Assembly: GCA_031826515.1 (NCBI GenBank)
Contig: CP134536.1
Span: 3,912,501-3,976,500 of the forward strand
Origin: Flavobacteriaceae bacterium HL-DH10
GTDB taxonomy: Bacteria > Bacteroidota > Bacteroidia > Flavobacteriales > Flavobacteriaceae
Reading direction: 5' to 3'
DNA: 64,000 nucleotides
Below are positions 1 through 7,791 of the stretch, piece by piece (the first letter of the stretch is position 1; each line of letters starts with the position of its first letter). Made by a program: the position numbers and the translations under genes. The notes under the pieces were generated by a model that saw nothing but the letters and a program-made list of their open reading frames with translations, ran no database searches and was not told the DNA's origin.

Positions 1-24
1 TTTTTTTTAGTTTGCTTCACTTAC

Positions 25-663
25 TTAATAGGTTTCTTTAATAACAACATCTGTAATATTTTTACGTTTTTCCCATTGCAAGCGCTCTAATTCAGGGTTT
101 TCATAAAATTCATCAACATGCCCTAAACATAAATAGCCTATCAATTGTCTGTCTTTAGGTACCTTTAAAATGGTTTTAATAGTATCGGGATTTAAAATAC
201 TAACCCAACCTAAACCAATATTTAACGCTCTGGCCATTAACCACATATTTTGAATAGCACAAACAACCGAGTACACTCCGGTTTCCTTCATAGCAGTTTG
301 TCCTAAAACAGGATGTTCACTTGGTTTATAGAAAACAGCAATATTTAAGGCAGATTCTACAATACCTTCTAATTTCAACTGCGTATAGACATCTATTCTG
401 TTTCCTTCAAAAAATGTTTTGGCTTTTTCGTTTTCTTCGAAAAAACTGTCTTTAACTTTATTTCTAATTTCTAAATCTTTAATAATAACGAATTCCCAAG
501 GTTGTGAAAAGCCAACCGAAGGTGCGTTTACTCCTGCAAATAGAATTTTATCTAAATCGGCTTTACTAATCGATTTATTTATAAAACGATTCCCTCTAAC
601 ATCCCTACGTGCTAGTATTATTTGCTCTAAGGTTTCAATATTTTCTGAAGTAAACTTGTTCAT
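25..663 (-). CDS. bluB: 5,6-dimethylbenzimidazole synthase BluB
   Basis: BluB uses O2 to break down reduced FMN into 5,6-dimethylbenzimidazole, the lower ligand of cobalamin. The 212-residue product has the family's nitroreductase fold. The N-terminal phosphate-binding stretch RRDVRGNRF is at residues 19-27, NAPSVGFSQPW near 46-56, the GLGWVS stretch near 150 and IGYLCLGHVDEF near 175. Length matches BluB. It is the last visible gene of the riboswitch-controlled cobalamin operon and starts 2 bases after the cobJ-cobH stop, so it is surely cotranscribed. A generic nitroreductase is the alternative, but motifs and neighbours favour BluB. Confidence 0.93.
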   Translation of the reverse strand: MNKFTSENIETLEQIILARRDVRGNRFINKSISKADLDKILFAGVNAPSVGFSQPWEFVIIKDLEIRNKVKDSFFEENEKAKTFFEGNRIDVYTQLKLEGIVESALNIAVFYKPSEHPVLGQTAMKETGVYSVVCAIQNMWLMARALNIGLGWVSILNPDTIKTILKVPKDRQLIGYLCLGHVDEFYENPELERLQWEKRKNITDVVIKETY

Positions 664-665
664 TT

Positions 666-2042
666 TTAAGGTTTAAAATAGTTTGAAGCTTCAGGAAGTG
701 TAAAAGCAGCATTAACAATAGCTGCTGCAACATTACTTCCACCTCTATTGCCTTCAATAATAACCCAGTCTATATTTTTGGTTTGCGATAATTGTTCTTT
801 AGCTTCCAAAACATTTACAAAACCAACAGGTACTCCAACAATTCCTATTGGTTTAAAACTATCGTTATCTCTTAATTGGTCAACAATTTCAAATAAAGCT
901 GTTGGGGCATTTCCAACAACATATAATGCATTAGGATATTGCTCAATAGCCTTTCTTATTCCTGCTTGAGATCGGGTAATATCATCCAATTTTGCTAGTA
1001 ATTCTGTGGCTTCTTCATTTAACAAACAATGAATTTGGTTATTAAATTCTTTCGTAAAGGCTTTTGTTATACCTGACTTTACCATCGTAACATCTGTTAC
1101 TATATCGCCACCATTTTTAAGATGATTATACCAATTCTCAATGGCATTTGGTGTTGCTGAATAATGATTAGAATCTTCTAAAATTCCTGTGGTATGAATA
1201 ACTCTTGTTATAGCCCATTTATTTGAGATAGAAAAAGGCAACTCTTTAATATGCTCGGTAACAATTTTAAAGCTTTCTTGTTGAATTTCTTTACCAGTGT
1301 GTGGTTTTCTATTAAGATAACCTCTTGGCGTAATTAAATAATCTTTAAAACGATACGTTTGCGAATTCCCAATCATGACTAAGCAGAACATATCGACATC
1401 TTCAGGATTAAACGCTTCTAATGTGGTCAATATAACATTTTCTTCTGGTCGCGTTACATGCCTTACAATAGCAACAGGTGTTGCAGGAGCACGTTCTTCT
1501 AAAAATAGCTTTTTCAGCCTACCCAACTGCCAATGTCTTTTTTTACTTTTTGGGTTGTACAAACTCGTCACAAAATCCCCCATGGCAGCGGCTCTAATTC
1601 TTTTTTCAATGCTGTTCCATGGTGTCATTAAATCGGATAATGAAATACAACAAAAATCATGACCTAATGGTGCTCCTAATTTACTTCCTACGGCTAAAAA
1701 TGCTGAAATACCCGGGAGTGTTTCTAACTCAATAGTTTCATGGTTTTCTTTGGATACTATTTCGTAAACAATGGCTGCCATAGAATAAATACTAGCATCT
1801 CCCGAACCTATAACTACCACATACTTGCCTTCCTTCGCTTTTTCAATAGCTTTATGTGCTCTAGCTTCTTCTTTGCCTAATGGCATCGAAATTAGCTCTG
1901 TACCTTCTTTAAAAAAGGTTTCTCCAAATTGAAAGTAATAATCATAACCAATAATGACGTCTGCTCTTTGTAAAACATTCTTAACTATAGGCAATATATA
2001 ATTGATATCTCCTGGCCCTAAGCCTGCGATAGTTATCTTCAT
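666..2042 (-). CDS. cobJ: Precorrin-3B C17-methyltransferase / precorrin-8X methylmutase fusion (CobJ-CobH)
   Basis: Two corrin-ring enzymes are joined in one 458-residue chain. Residues 1 to about 240 are a tetrapyrrole methylase of the CobJ/CbiH type: GLGPGD near residue 7, GSGDASIYSMA, and the CobJ-typical SLSDLMTPW. It methylates C17 with S-adenosylmethionine and contracts the ring. Residues about 248-458 are a CobH/CbiC mutase that moves the C11 methyl to C12. That half shows RVIHTTG with the expected catalytic histidine, NAPTALFEI, GVPVGFVNV and NRGGSN. The start overlaps the cobI stop by 4 bases, indicating translational coupling. Either half could also be listed as a separate gene in related genomes. 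Confidence 0.95.
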   Translation of the reverse strand: MKITIAGLGPGDINYILPIVKNVLQRADVIIGYDYYFQFGETFFKEGTELISMPLGKEEARAHKAIEKAKEGKYVVVIGSGDASIYSMAAIVYEIVSKENHETIELETLPGISAFLAVGSKLGAPLGHDFCCISLSDLMTPWNSIEKRIRAAAMGDFVTSLYNPKSKKRHWQLGRLKKLFLEERAPATPVAIVRHVTRPEENVILTTLEAFNPEDVDMFCLVMIGNSQTYRFKDYLITPRGYLNRKPHTGKEIQQESFKIVTEHIKELPFSISNKWAITRVIHTTGILEDSNHYSATPNAIENWYNHLKNGGDIVTDVTMVKSGITKAFTKEFNNQIHCLLNEEATELLAKLDDITRSQAGIRKAIEQYPNALYVVGNAPTALFEIVDQLRDNDSFKPIGIVGVPVGFVNVLEAKEQLSQTKNIDWVIIEGNRGGSNVAAAIVNAAFTLPEASNYFKP

Positions 2043-2749
2043 TTTTTAATTTTTTTAATAATGATAAGAGAAAAATAAGGTGTCTCTCTTTTGTTCGCAG
2101 TTGCCCAATTAGTTGTTATGAATTGTTGGTCTGTTCCCAAGCGTTCAGCATAAGTGATGTTGTGTTTTTCTGTATCAATTACTGATGTGATAATATCTAT
2201 AACTGACATTATTTTCATTAATACTACCGTATCGAAATGCTGAATAGCTTCTTCTAATTCCTCTTTACTTTTTATACGAGGAATAACCGCTACTTTTTCG
2301 TTTTGTAAGCACAAAGGCTTTTTACTTTCTGAAGCTAAATGCAAGTATGAACTAATACCTGGAATTAAATTAATAGATAATTTATGAGCCTCTATTTTTT
2401 CTAATAAATAAGAAAAAGAACTGTACGTACTAATGTCGCCTTCGCTAACAATGGCTATGGATAATCCTTTTTTGTAATCGCTTAAAATTTGTTGAAACGC
2501 TGTTTCGTAAATAAGTTTGGCTTGCTCGCGTTCCAAATCCATTTTTAAATAGAAGCCTACTAATTTTTCCGCATCTAAATCATAATGATTTAAAATAGAT
2601 AGCGAATAACTTTCTTTTCTGCCGTCTTTAAATAACGACCCTGGATAGTATATTTTATCTGCTTGCTGTAACGTTTTTAATCCTTTTAAGGTAATTAAGT
2701 CAGCATCACCTGGACCTAAAGAAATACCATAAACCGTTCCTTCTATCAT
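2039..2749 (-). CDS. cobI: Precorrin-2 C20-methyltransferase CobI/CbiL
   Basis: This tetrapyrrole methylase transfers a methyl group from S-adenosylmethionine to C20 of precorrin-2 or cobalt-precorrin-2. The 236-residue protein starts with the GISLGPGDADLITLKG signature (residues 9-24), followed by ADKIYYPGS, the SEGDISTYSS loop and the LIPGISSY motif. Length and motif order fit CobI/CbiL rather than CobJ or CobM. Its ATG overlaps the cbiX stop by 4 bases and its stop overlaps the start of the cobJ-cobH fusion by 4 bases. With a CbiX chelatase next door, the substrate is probably the cobalt-loaded form (inference). Confidence 0.94.
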   Translation of the reverse strand: MIEGTVYGISLGPGDADLITLKGLKTLQQADKIYYPGSLFKDGRKESYSLSILNHYDLDAEKLVGFYLKMDLEREQAKLIYETAFQQILSDYKKGLSIAIVSEGDISTYSSFSYLLEKIEAHKLSINLIPGISSYLHLASESKKPLCLQNEKVAVIPRIKSKEELEEAIQHFDTVVLMKIMSVIDIITSVIDTEKHNITYAERLGTDQQFITTNWATANKRETPYFSLIIIKKIKK

Positions 2750-3678
2750 ATTCCTAAACTTTTTTTAATTTTAGTAAACACACTGTTTTTTTGCCCTACT
2801 TTTTCATCTTCTTCAAACAAAAGACCTTTTACCCCTAAATGATGTCCAATTTGCTCTTTTCCTAATTCGGACTCTACGCCTACTATTTGCTTTCTGTATT
2901 TACACATTTGGCAGTTCATATTTGCTGTACCATTAATGACTTCTCCAAGACGCTCATCAAACGCTTTTAAAATCAATTCATCAATCCCAAAGGCCTCCGT
3001 ATAGATATACTCCAAAGGAGATGTTTCATCAAAAACACGAATTTCATTGTAAATACGTTCTAAAAGGATACCGGTAAAAAAGAAAAACGGAATAGCAATG
3101 GTGCGTTTAAATTGCATTTTACTAGTAAGTTCTAAACTTTTAGTAACACTTGGATATGCAGTACCACTATACGAAACTGTTGTAAAACCAAAGCCCATAC
3201 CTTCGCCTAACATACAGGCTAACTTGTGCACATCGGAATTCGCATCGGTATCAGTCGTTCCTCTACCAACAACCATTAAACAAGTTTGCTTTCTGTCTAC
3301 TGATGGGTACTTACTTTCTGTTTCCAAAATTCGTTTTTGAGCTAATTCCAGTACAAATGAATTTACGCCAATATGTTTCCCCATTTTTATGGTTAAATCA
3401 CTGTAATAGCTTTGTATGGTATTCATCTCGTAAGGAATATCATTCTTTGCATGTGAACCCGCAAAAAGGATGATAGGTAATGCGTAAATTTCACGAATAC
3501 CCTTTTGATACATACGCTCTACTGAAGCCTCATAAACCGGATGGTTAAATTCTAAGAAACCATAATCTACTTCGTACTCTGTATACCTAACTTGTAAAGC
3601 TGCAACCAATTCTTTAAATGCATCGGTTCCTGATTTGGTTCTACTACCATGTCCACAAAGTAAAATTCCTTTTTTCAT
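2746..3678 (-). CDS. cbiX: Sirohydrochlorin cobaltochelatase, CbiX type
   Basis: CbiX inserts Co2+ into sirohydrochlorin, the cobalt step of the early-insertion route. The 310-residue long form has two CbiX-like halves. The N-terminal half has LLCGHGSR with the metal-binding His near residue 10 and AGSHAKNDIPYE with the second His near 76. The second half has VVGRGTTDTDANSDV and a degenerate active site. Near residue 252 there is a C-x2-C pair (NCQMCKY), which could bind a metal or Fe-S cluster as in some long CbiX proteins (inference). It lies between the methyltransferase fusion and cobI in one operon. Confidence 0.92.
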   Translation of the reverse strand: MKKGILLCGHGSRTKSGTDAFKELVAALQVRYTEYEVDYGFLEFNHPVYEASVERMYQKGIREIYALPIILFAGSHAKNDIPYEMNTIQSYYSDLTIKMGKHIGVNSFVLELAQKRILETESKYPSVDRKQTCLMVVGRGTTDTDANSDVHKLACMLGEGMGFGFTTVSYSGTAYPSVTKSLELTSKMQFKRTIAIPFFFFTGILLERIYNEIRVFDETSPLEYIYTEAFGIDELILKAFDERLGEVINGTANMNCQMCKYRKQIVGVESELGKEQIGHHLGVKGLLFEEDEKVGQKNSVFTKIKKSLGI

Positions 3679-3682
3679 CGTT

Positions 3683-5226
3683 TTATCTAATTGGTTCTGC
3701 TCCTATTAAAAATACTACGGGCATTTGCAGTTCTTGTTTTTTTATGTCGTCTTCAATGTTTACTAATGTTGATGACAGTATAACCTCATTCGGTCTTGAA
3801 ACATTAGAAATAGCACTGATAGGGATATTTGGGTCTTTACAAACCTCCAGTAGTTTCGGAATAATTTGATCTAAACTTTTTAAACCCATATTTAACGCTA
3901 ACGTATTGCCTGCATTAAGCATTTCGGCAATACCCTTAAGTTGTGCCGTAGAATAATCTGACGTATGAGCCGTACAAATTAAAACGGCATTGGATTGTCT
4001 TCGTTCTGTAATAGGAATATTCGCTGAACTCGCTGCTGCTAAAGCCGCAGAAATACCTGGAACGACTGTAAATGGCAACTTATGTTTAGTTAAAAAACGA
4101 GCTTCTTCTGCCGCTCTACCATAAATATAGGGATCACCAGATTTTAGTCGAACTACTTTTTCTCCTTGCTCACAACGTGCCTTCATTAATATATTAATAT
4201 TGTTTTGACGTGTTTGTTGGTCTTCAATATCACCAAATTTTCGTCCTACGTAAATTAGTTCTGCTTGTATATTGATATTTAATATCTCTTCTGAAATTAA
4301 ATTATCGTATAATATAATTTCGGCATTTTCAATCGCTTCAAAAGCTTTTAACGTTAATAAGTTTTTATTCCCAGGTCCAGCACCAATAATACTTATTTCT
4401 GGTAAATACGCTTTTGTAAAAATCCATTCAGGATTCGAAAATTGGTACTTATAATTAAGAAGTGAATTCGATTTAGAATTGTCTATAACCTTATAACGTT
4501 CTTTTATTTCTGTTTCGAAAATTGGTGCAGGTAAGTTTAATAGAATCGCAGCTTTTTCATAATAAGCTTTTCTTTTGGGATGCTCATCTGCACAGCCATT
4601 AATAATTTCCCCAAAACAGTTTTGCTCTAAAACAGCTTCAATTAAACCAATAGCATCTTTTTGGTGAATAAGATTTACAGGTACGTTGGGGTTTTTTAAT
4701 TGTTTTTTGTTTGCAAGAAAGCCACCTGGGTGACGCTTAACACCTATTAAGCCGGCTAAACGTAAAATGGTTAAGTTTTTACCAAAATGCTTCTGCAATA
4801 AGTATTCTGCTTTTATTAAAGCATTACCAGAAGCTTTTTCTGGAACACAATCTATTGTTTCATTTATAAGACCATTGGTGTTTTGATACACAGATGTAGA
4901 ACTGACAAAAACGACTTTTATTGACTTAGGTGTCTGTTTAATAATTTGTTCAATTTGAAGCGGGTGTATTGTTTCTATATTATCAAGGCGCTTTGGTGGA
5001 AAATTGATAATAAGTGTGTATGTTTTATTTATAAAAGCATCCCAATCTCCAATAATCTTATCAGATTCGATTTTTATTCTACATACCTGAAACGAATACT
5101 TACTTAGCGATTTTAAGTTATCAAGCTCAGACGTGCTACCGCTAATAGAGTACCCTTTTTTTGAAGCTGTAATGCCAGAGGCAAACCCAACCAGCCTAAT
5201 CCTAAAATAGAGATATGTTTATTCAT
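3683..5226 (-). CDS. cobA: SDR-type NAD(P)-binding domain fused to uroporphyrinogen-III C-methyltransferase, interrupted by a -1 frameshift
   Basis: The C-terminal half (from about 280 residues before the stop) is a SUMT/CobA methylase making precorrin-2: IIGAGPGNKNLLTLKA, RLKSGDPYIYGRAAEEA, VVPGISAALAA. The rest is an extended short-chain dehydrogenase/epimerase-like domain (YeeZ type) opening with GLGWLGLP. The ATG at 5226 overlaps the upstream stop as ATGA. From there frame 0 runs 37 codons and ends at 5113-5115. The frame that continues to 3683 is entered exactly by slipping back one base at A-AAA-AAG (5155-5161), giving QKKGYS and a 514-residue product. Without frameshifting only an internal GTG (4891) gives a truncated protein. 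Programmed frameshift, real mutation or a homopolymer sequencing error (A7 for A8) all remain possible. The methylase half looks intact. Confidence 0.85.
5155..5161 (-). other. Slippery heptamer A-AAA-AAG at the frameshift
   Basis: On the minus strand the codons CAA AAA AAG GGT contain the canonical -1 slippery heptamer in the correct register. After the slip the next codon is GGG, then TAC, which restores the expected Rossmann-fold protein. Nine bases downstream TTAGCG can pair with CGCTAA across a 31-base loop that contains the frame-0 stop. This is a weak but correctly spaced candidate stimulator. A one-base deletion in the A run gives the same picture. Confidence 0.5.
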
Positions 5227-6029
5227 AACTGTGTTAAATCTAGATTTAAGTTTTGCAACTGGATTTTTGTACAGTATTTCCAAGCTTCGGTATTTATAGA
5301 ATCAAATTCGATTTTCCCTAAGGTTTCTCCGAATTTGTTTTTAAAACGAATGCCAGTTTGCGTGGTTTCTTTTTGATAAAAATATTCTGTAATAGAAATT
5401 TTTAATTGTTGCAATTCCTTGTCATCTTTTGGAACAGCTGCAATAGTAAATTCTAAACAATCTGTTTTAGTTAGGAGTTCAAGTGTGTATTCTTTTGAAT
5501 AGTTCACCTCTTTTATTTCTTTGAATGCTAAGTGGGTTTTATTAGGCACATGAAGTGTTACGCCTTCCTGCTTTTCTAACATAAATAAGAATAATGGATA
5601 TAAATATTGATCTGAACTAAAACCTCTAGTAATAAGGCAATCGCCTAATTCTTCATCCGCTTTAAATTCAAAAGGTTTTGGTTTTATAGGAGCTATTTCT
5701 TTATTAGAAATCTGTTGCTTCCATCCTTCTTTATACAACAGTTCGGTTTCTAAAGGACAGTCATTATTTATATGCCCTTTAACAATATGGGTGATTTTTT
5801 TTGGTGTAAGTTCTTTGTACCAAAATTCTCCTGGATGTACAATACAGGTAGGAGCATCTTCACACCTGCCATTACATCTTGTTTTAATGGTGTGTGTATT
5901 GTTCCAATAATCATTGTTACGTAAATATGCTCTTGCAGCTCTTATAACTTGTTCGCCTCCTGCTTTTTGACAAGAACCGCCGTCGCAAAAGAAAAATGTA
6001 TGTGTTGTTTTGGCAATGTTTTTACCCAT
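5223..6029 (-). CDS. Thioredoxin-like (2Fe-2S) ferredoxin-domain protein of the cobalamin operon
   Basis: First gene after the riboswitch, 268 residues. The N-terminal 90 residues look like a thioredoxin-fold [2Fe-2S] ferredoxin: CDGGSCQK near residue 15 and CNGRCEDAPTC near 52-62 supply candidate cluster cysteines. The C-terminal part (about 110-268) has no motif I can assign. Similar ferredoxins occur in bacterial cobalamin clusters and may supply electrons for ring reduction or cobalt reduction (inference). The start ATG lies in a possible hairpin with CCCAT at 6042-6046, so its translation is the likely target of the riboswitch. Its stop overlaps the next start. Confidence 0.7.
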   Translation of the reverse strand: MGKNIAKTTHTFFFCDGGSCQKAGGEQVIRAARAYLRNNDYWNNTHTIKTRCNGRCEDAPTCIVHPGEFWYKELTPKKITHIVKGHINNDCPLETELLYKEGWKQQISNKEIAPIKPKPFEFKADEELGDCLITRGFSSDQYLYPLFLFMLEKQEGVTLHVPNKTHLAFKEIKEVNYSKEYTLELLTKTDCLEFTIAAVPKDDKELQQLKISITEYFYQKETTQTGIRFKNKFGETLGKIEFDSINTEAWKYCTKIQLQNLNLDLTQL

Positions 6030-6046
6030 CTTTTTTTATCAATGGG
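6025..6046 (-). promoter_or_regulatory. Possible start-codon-sequestering hairpin
   Basis: On the minus strand CCCAT (6042-6046) is complementary to ATGGG (6025-6029), which contains the start codon of the first operon gene. An overlapping alternative pairs TTACCC just upstream with GGGTAA. There is no uridine run after it, so translational control is more likely than termination. The pairing is inferred by eye. Confidence 0.4.
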
Positions 6047-6090
6047 AAAGTAGGGTAAGAAACCCCTATAATAAGGGTATCGAACACGTT

Positions 6091-6110
6091 AACTTTTATT
6101 CCCGAAAGTT
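6091..6110 (-). promoter_or_regulatory. P13/L13 hairpin of the riboswitch expression platform
   Basis: AACTTT and AAAGTT form a stem whose loop starts CGGGAATA. The CGGGAA of the loop pairs perfectly with TTCCCG in the aptamer. A second hairpin, ACCCTTATTATAGGGGT (6062-6078), follows before the start codon at 6029. Confidence 0.6.
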
Positions 6111-6122
6111 TATATATGTTTA

Positions 6123-6298
6123 GCTTTAGGCAGGTCTTCTGACTCACTCTACTTTTAACGCCTTCCCATTCCTAAGAACAGTGACTTATAGATGTTAAAA
6201 GCTTTTTAGAGCTTACAGCTGCGGGAACAGTTTTGGATTTTCACCAAATTCCCTTTTAATTCTATATCCTTTTCACAAAGAATTTGAAACCAAAAAGC
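6123..6298 (-). promoter_or_regulatory. Cobalamin riboswitch (aptamer)
   Basis: The minus strand shows the conserved B12 aptamer core in order: GGGAATTTGGTGAAAATCC, then CTGTTCCCGCAGCTGTAA, AGTCACTG (the B12 box, usually GCCACTG), GGGAAGG and GAGTCAGAAGACCTGCC. Closing strands GCTTT and AAAGC at the ends can form P1. Downstream, a 6-bp stem AACTTT/AAAGTT (6091-6110) exposes CGGGAA, the exact complement of TTCCCG in the aptamer's L5 region. This matches the known L5-L13 kissing loop. It should lower expression of the ferredoxin-to-bluB operon when cobalamin is present. Confidence 0.95.
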
Positions 6299-6302
6299 AC
6301 TA

Positions 6303-6310
6303 CAAATGTA
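6303..6310 (-). promoter_or_regulatory. Bacteroidota -7 element for the riboswitch transcript
   Basis: TACATTTG matches the TANNTTTG consensus exactly and lies about 5 bases upstream of the predicted 5' end of the riboswitch (near 6298). I see no clear TTG at the -33 distance. Confidence 0.55.
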
Positions 6311-6325
6311 TGTATTATTTTTGGA

Positions 6326-6856
6326 TTAGATGAGGATGGTTTCTAAAATTAATTTAGTTCTTTTCTTACGAGAAGATTTAGGTAAAATGATAATATCAAA
6401 CCCTTTATTTTGGTACTTTTCTAAAAGTTGTTGTTCTAATTTCAAACAATACTCAAAGTCTTGTAACCGCTGTGCATCTTGGCAATAAATATCAAACCAA
6501 GTTGGAGCAAAAAAAACAGTTTTATGGTATGCCTCTTGATATGGGAAATCGCGTAGGTACTTGGGAATCATTTTGTTTTCTAATGCTAAATAAGCTTCTA
6601 AATCCAATAACGATCTGTCACAGACTTGCGCATTGCTAGTTAATAATTCTTGACTTGTTAAATTGAATACAAGATCGGAAAAACGATTAATATCACCCCA
6701 TGGCACACCGTTTCTGTTATTTTGTTGTTCATCAATAATAACTTTTCTAGAAATTTCATCCATGCAAGGAATCTTACTTTTTAGAAGATTTATTATGGTT
6801 GTTTTTCCCGTACCAGGAGCTCCAGTAACTATATGTTTTTTTTGAAGGCTACACAT
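6326..6856 (-). CDS. P-loop ATPase/kinase-like protein in the cobalamin cluster
   Basis: A 176-residue P-loop protein with Walker A GAPGTGKT at residues 12-19 and a later CDRSLLDLEAYL segment as in NadR-kinase-like AAA_28 proteins. An ATG further upstream (6895) would overlap cbiB by 37 bases. The ATG at 6856 lies 2 bases past the cbiB stop and places the P-loop close to the N-terminus as usual, so I prefer it. It is the last gene of the cobQ block. A typical CobU/CobP kinase-guanylyltransferase is not in the window, so a nucleotide-loop role is conceivable, but nothing in the sequence proves it. Confidence 0.7.
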   Translation of the reverse strand: MCSLQKKHIVTGAPGTGKTTIINLLKSKIPCMDEISRKVIIDEQQNNRNGVPWGDINRFSDLVFNLTSQELLTSNAQVCDRSLLDLEAYLALENKMIPKYLRDFPYQEAYHKTVFFAPTWFDIYCQDAQRLQDFEYCLKLEQQLLEKYQNKGFDIIILPKSSRKKRTKLILETILI

Positions 6857-6858
6857 AT

Positions 6859-7791
6859 TCAAAAAAGTAATAATAATCCAATAATTAAGAAACAAAACAA
6901 CATGCTAACTTTATAATTAATATGTGTAACTGTTTTAATTTCTTCATGTTTAATGTCACGATTATTGCCTCCTATAAAAGGTTTATCCATCAATTTTCCA
7001 TGATAATAATTAGGCCCTCCAAACTGACAATTTAAAATATATGCTAAGGCTGCTTCTGGGTATCCTGCATTCGGACTGCTATGCTTCCTTCCTTCTTTAA
7101 AAACAAACGACACCCCACTTAACTTAAACTGAACTATTAGCATTAACACTGCTGTAATTCTAGCTGGAATATAATTAGCAACATCATCTAACTTTGCTGC
7201 AAACTTTCCAAACCATATATAACGATCATTTTTATATCCAATCATGGAATCGAAGGTATTTATCATTTTATAAGCCATGGCTCCTGGAACACCCAAAATT
7301 AAAAAATAAAAAAGCGGAGCTATAACACCATCGCTCAAATTTTCAGACATAGTTTCAAAAGTTGCGACTCTAGTTTGCTGCGTAGTTAAATTATTGGTCT
7401 CTCGTCCTACAATCCAAGATAAACGCTTACGTCCAGCTTCTAAACCTTGATTTTTTAAAGTATAAAAAACAGCTAAACCCTCTTTTATTAATGTTTTATT
7501 TGCTAAACAGTAAAACAACATAAGTACTGAAAATACTATAGCTAAAATTTGAAAACTAGCACCATTCAACCATTTAATAATTAGATAAGGAACTACAAAA
7601 GAAACACTAACCAAAACAATGACTAATAAAGCTCCTTTTACAAATCTATAACGACCTTTATTAAGCATTTTTACTCCAAAAGAAATACCATTTCCATATC
7701 CTACAATAAGATGCGGCATTTTTATAGGATCTCCTAAAATTAAATCTAAAACAAAAGCAAAAATTAAAATTAAAATATGGTTTAATTCCAT
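6859..7791 (-). CDS. cbiB: Adenosylcobinamide-phosphate synthase CbiB
   Basis: CbiB attaches the aminopropanol arm to adenosylcobyric acid at the inner membrane. The 310-residue protein has the family N-terminus (FVLDLILGDP, then a Pro-His and a Gly-rich stretch), four to five hydrophobic segments, and motifs GRETNNLTTQQ, SDGVIAPLFY and NAGYPEAALA near the middle and C-terminus. A final hydrophobic helix ends the protein. The start overlaps the preceding decarboxylase-like gene by 10 bases, which makes translational coupling likely. Confidence 0.94.
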   Translation of the reverse strand: MELNHILILIFAFVLDLILGDPIKMPHLIVGYGNGISFGVKMLNKGRYRFVKGALLVIVLVSVSFVVPYLIIKWLNGASFQILAIVFSVLMLFYCLANKTLIKEGLAVFYTLKNQGLEAGRKRLSWIVGRETNNLTTQQTRVATFETMSENLSDGVIAPLFYFLILGVPGAMAYKMINTFDSMIGYKNDRYIWFGKFAAKLDDVANYIPARITAVLMLIVQFKLSGVSFVFKEGRKHSSPNAGYPEAALAYILNCQFGGPNYYHGKLMDKPFIGGNNRDIKHEEIKTVTHINYKVSMLFCFLIIGLLLLF

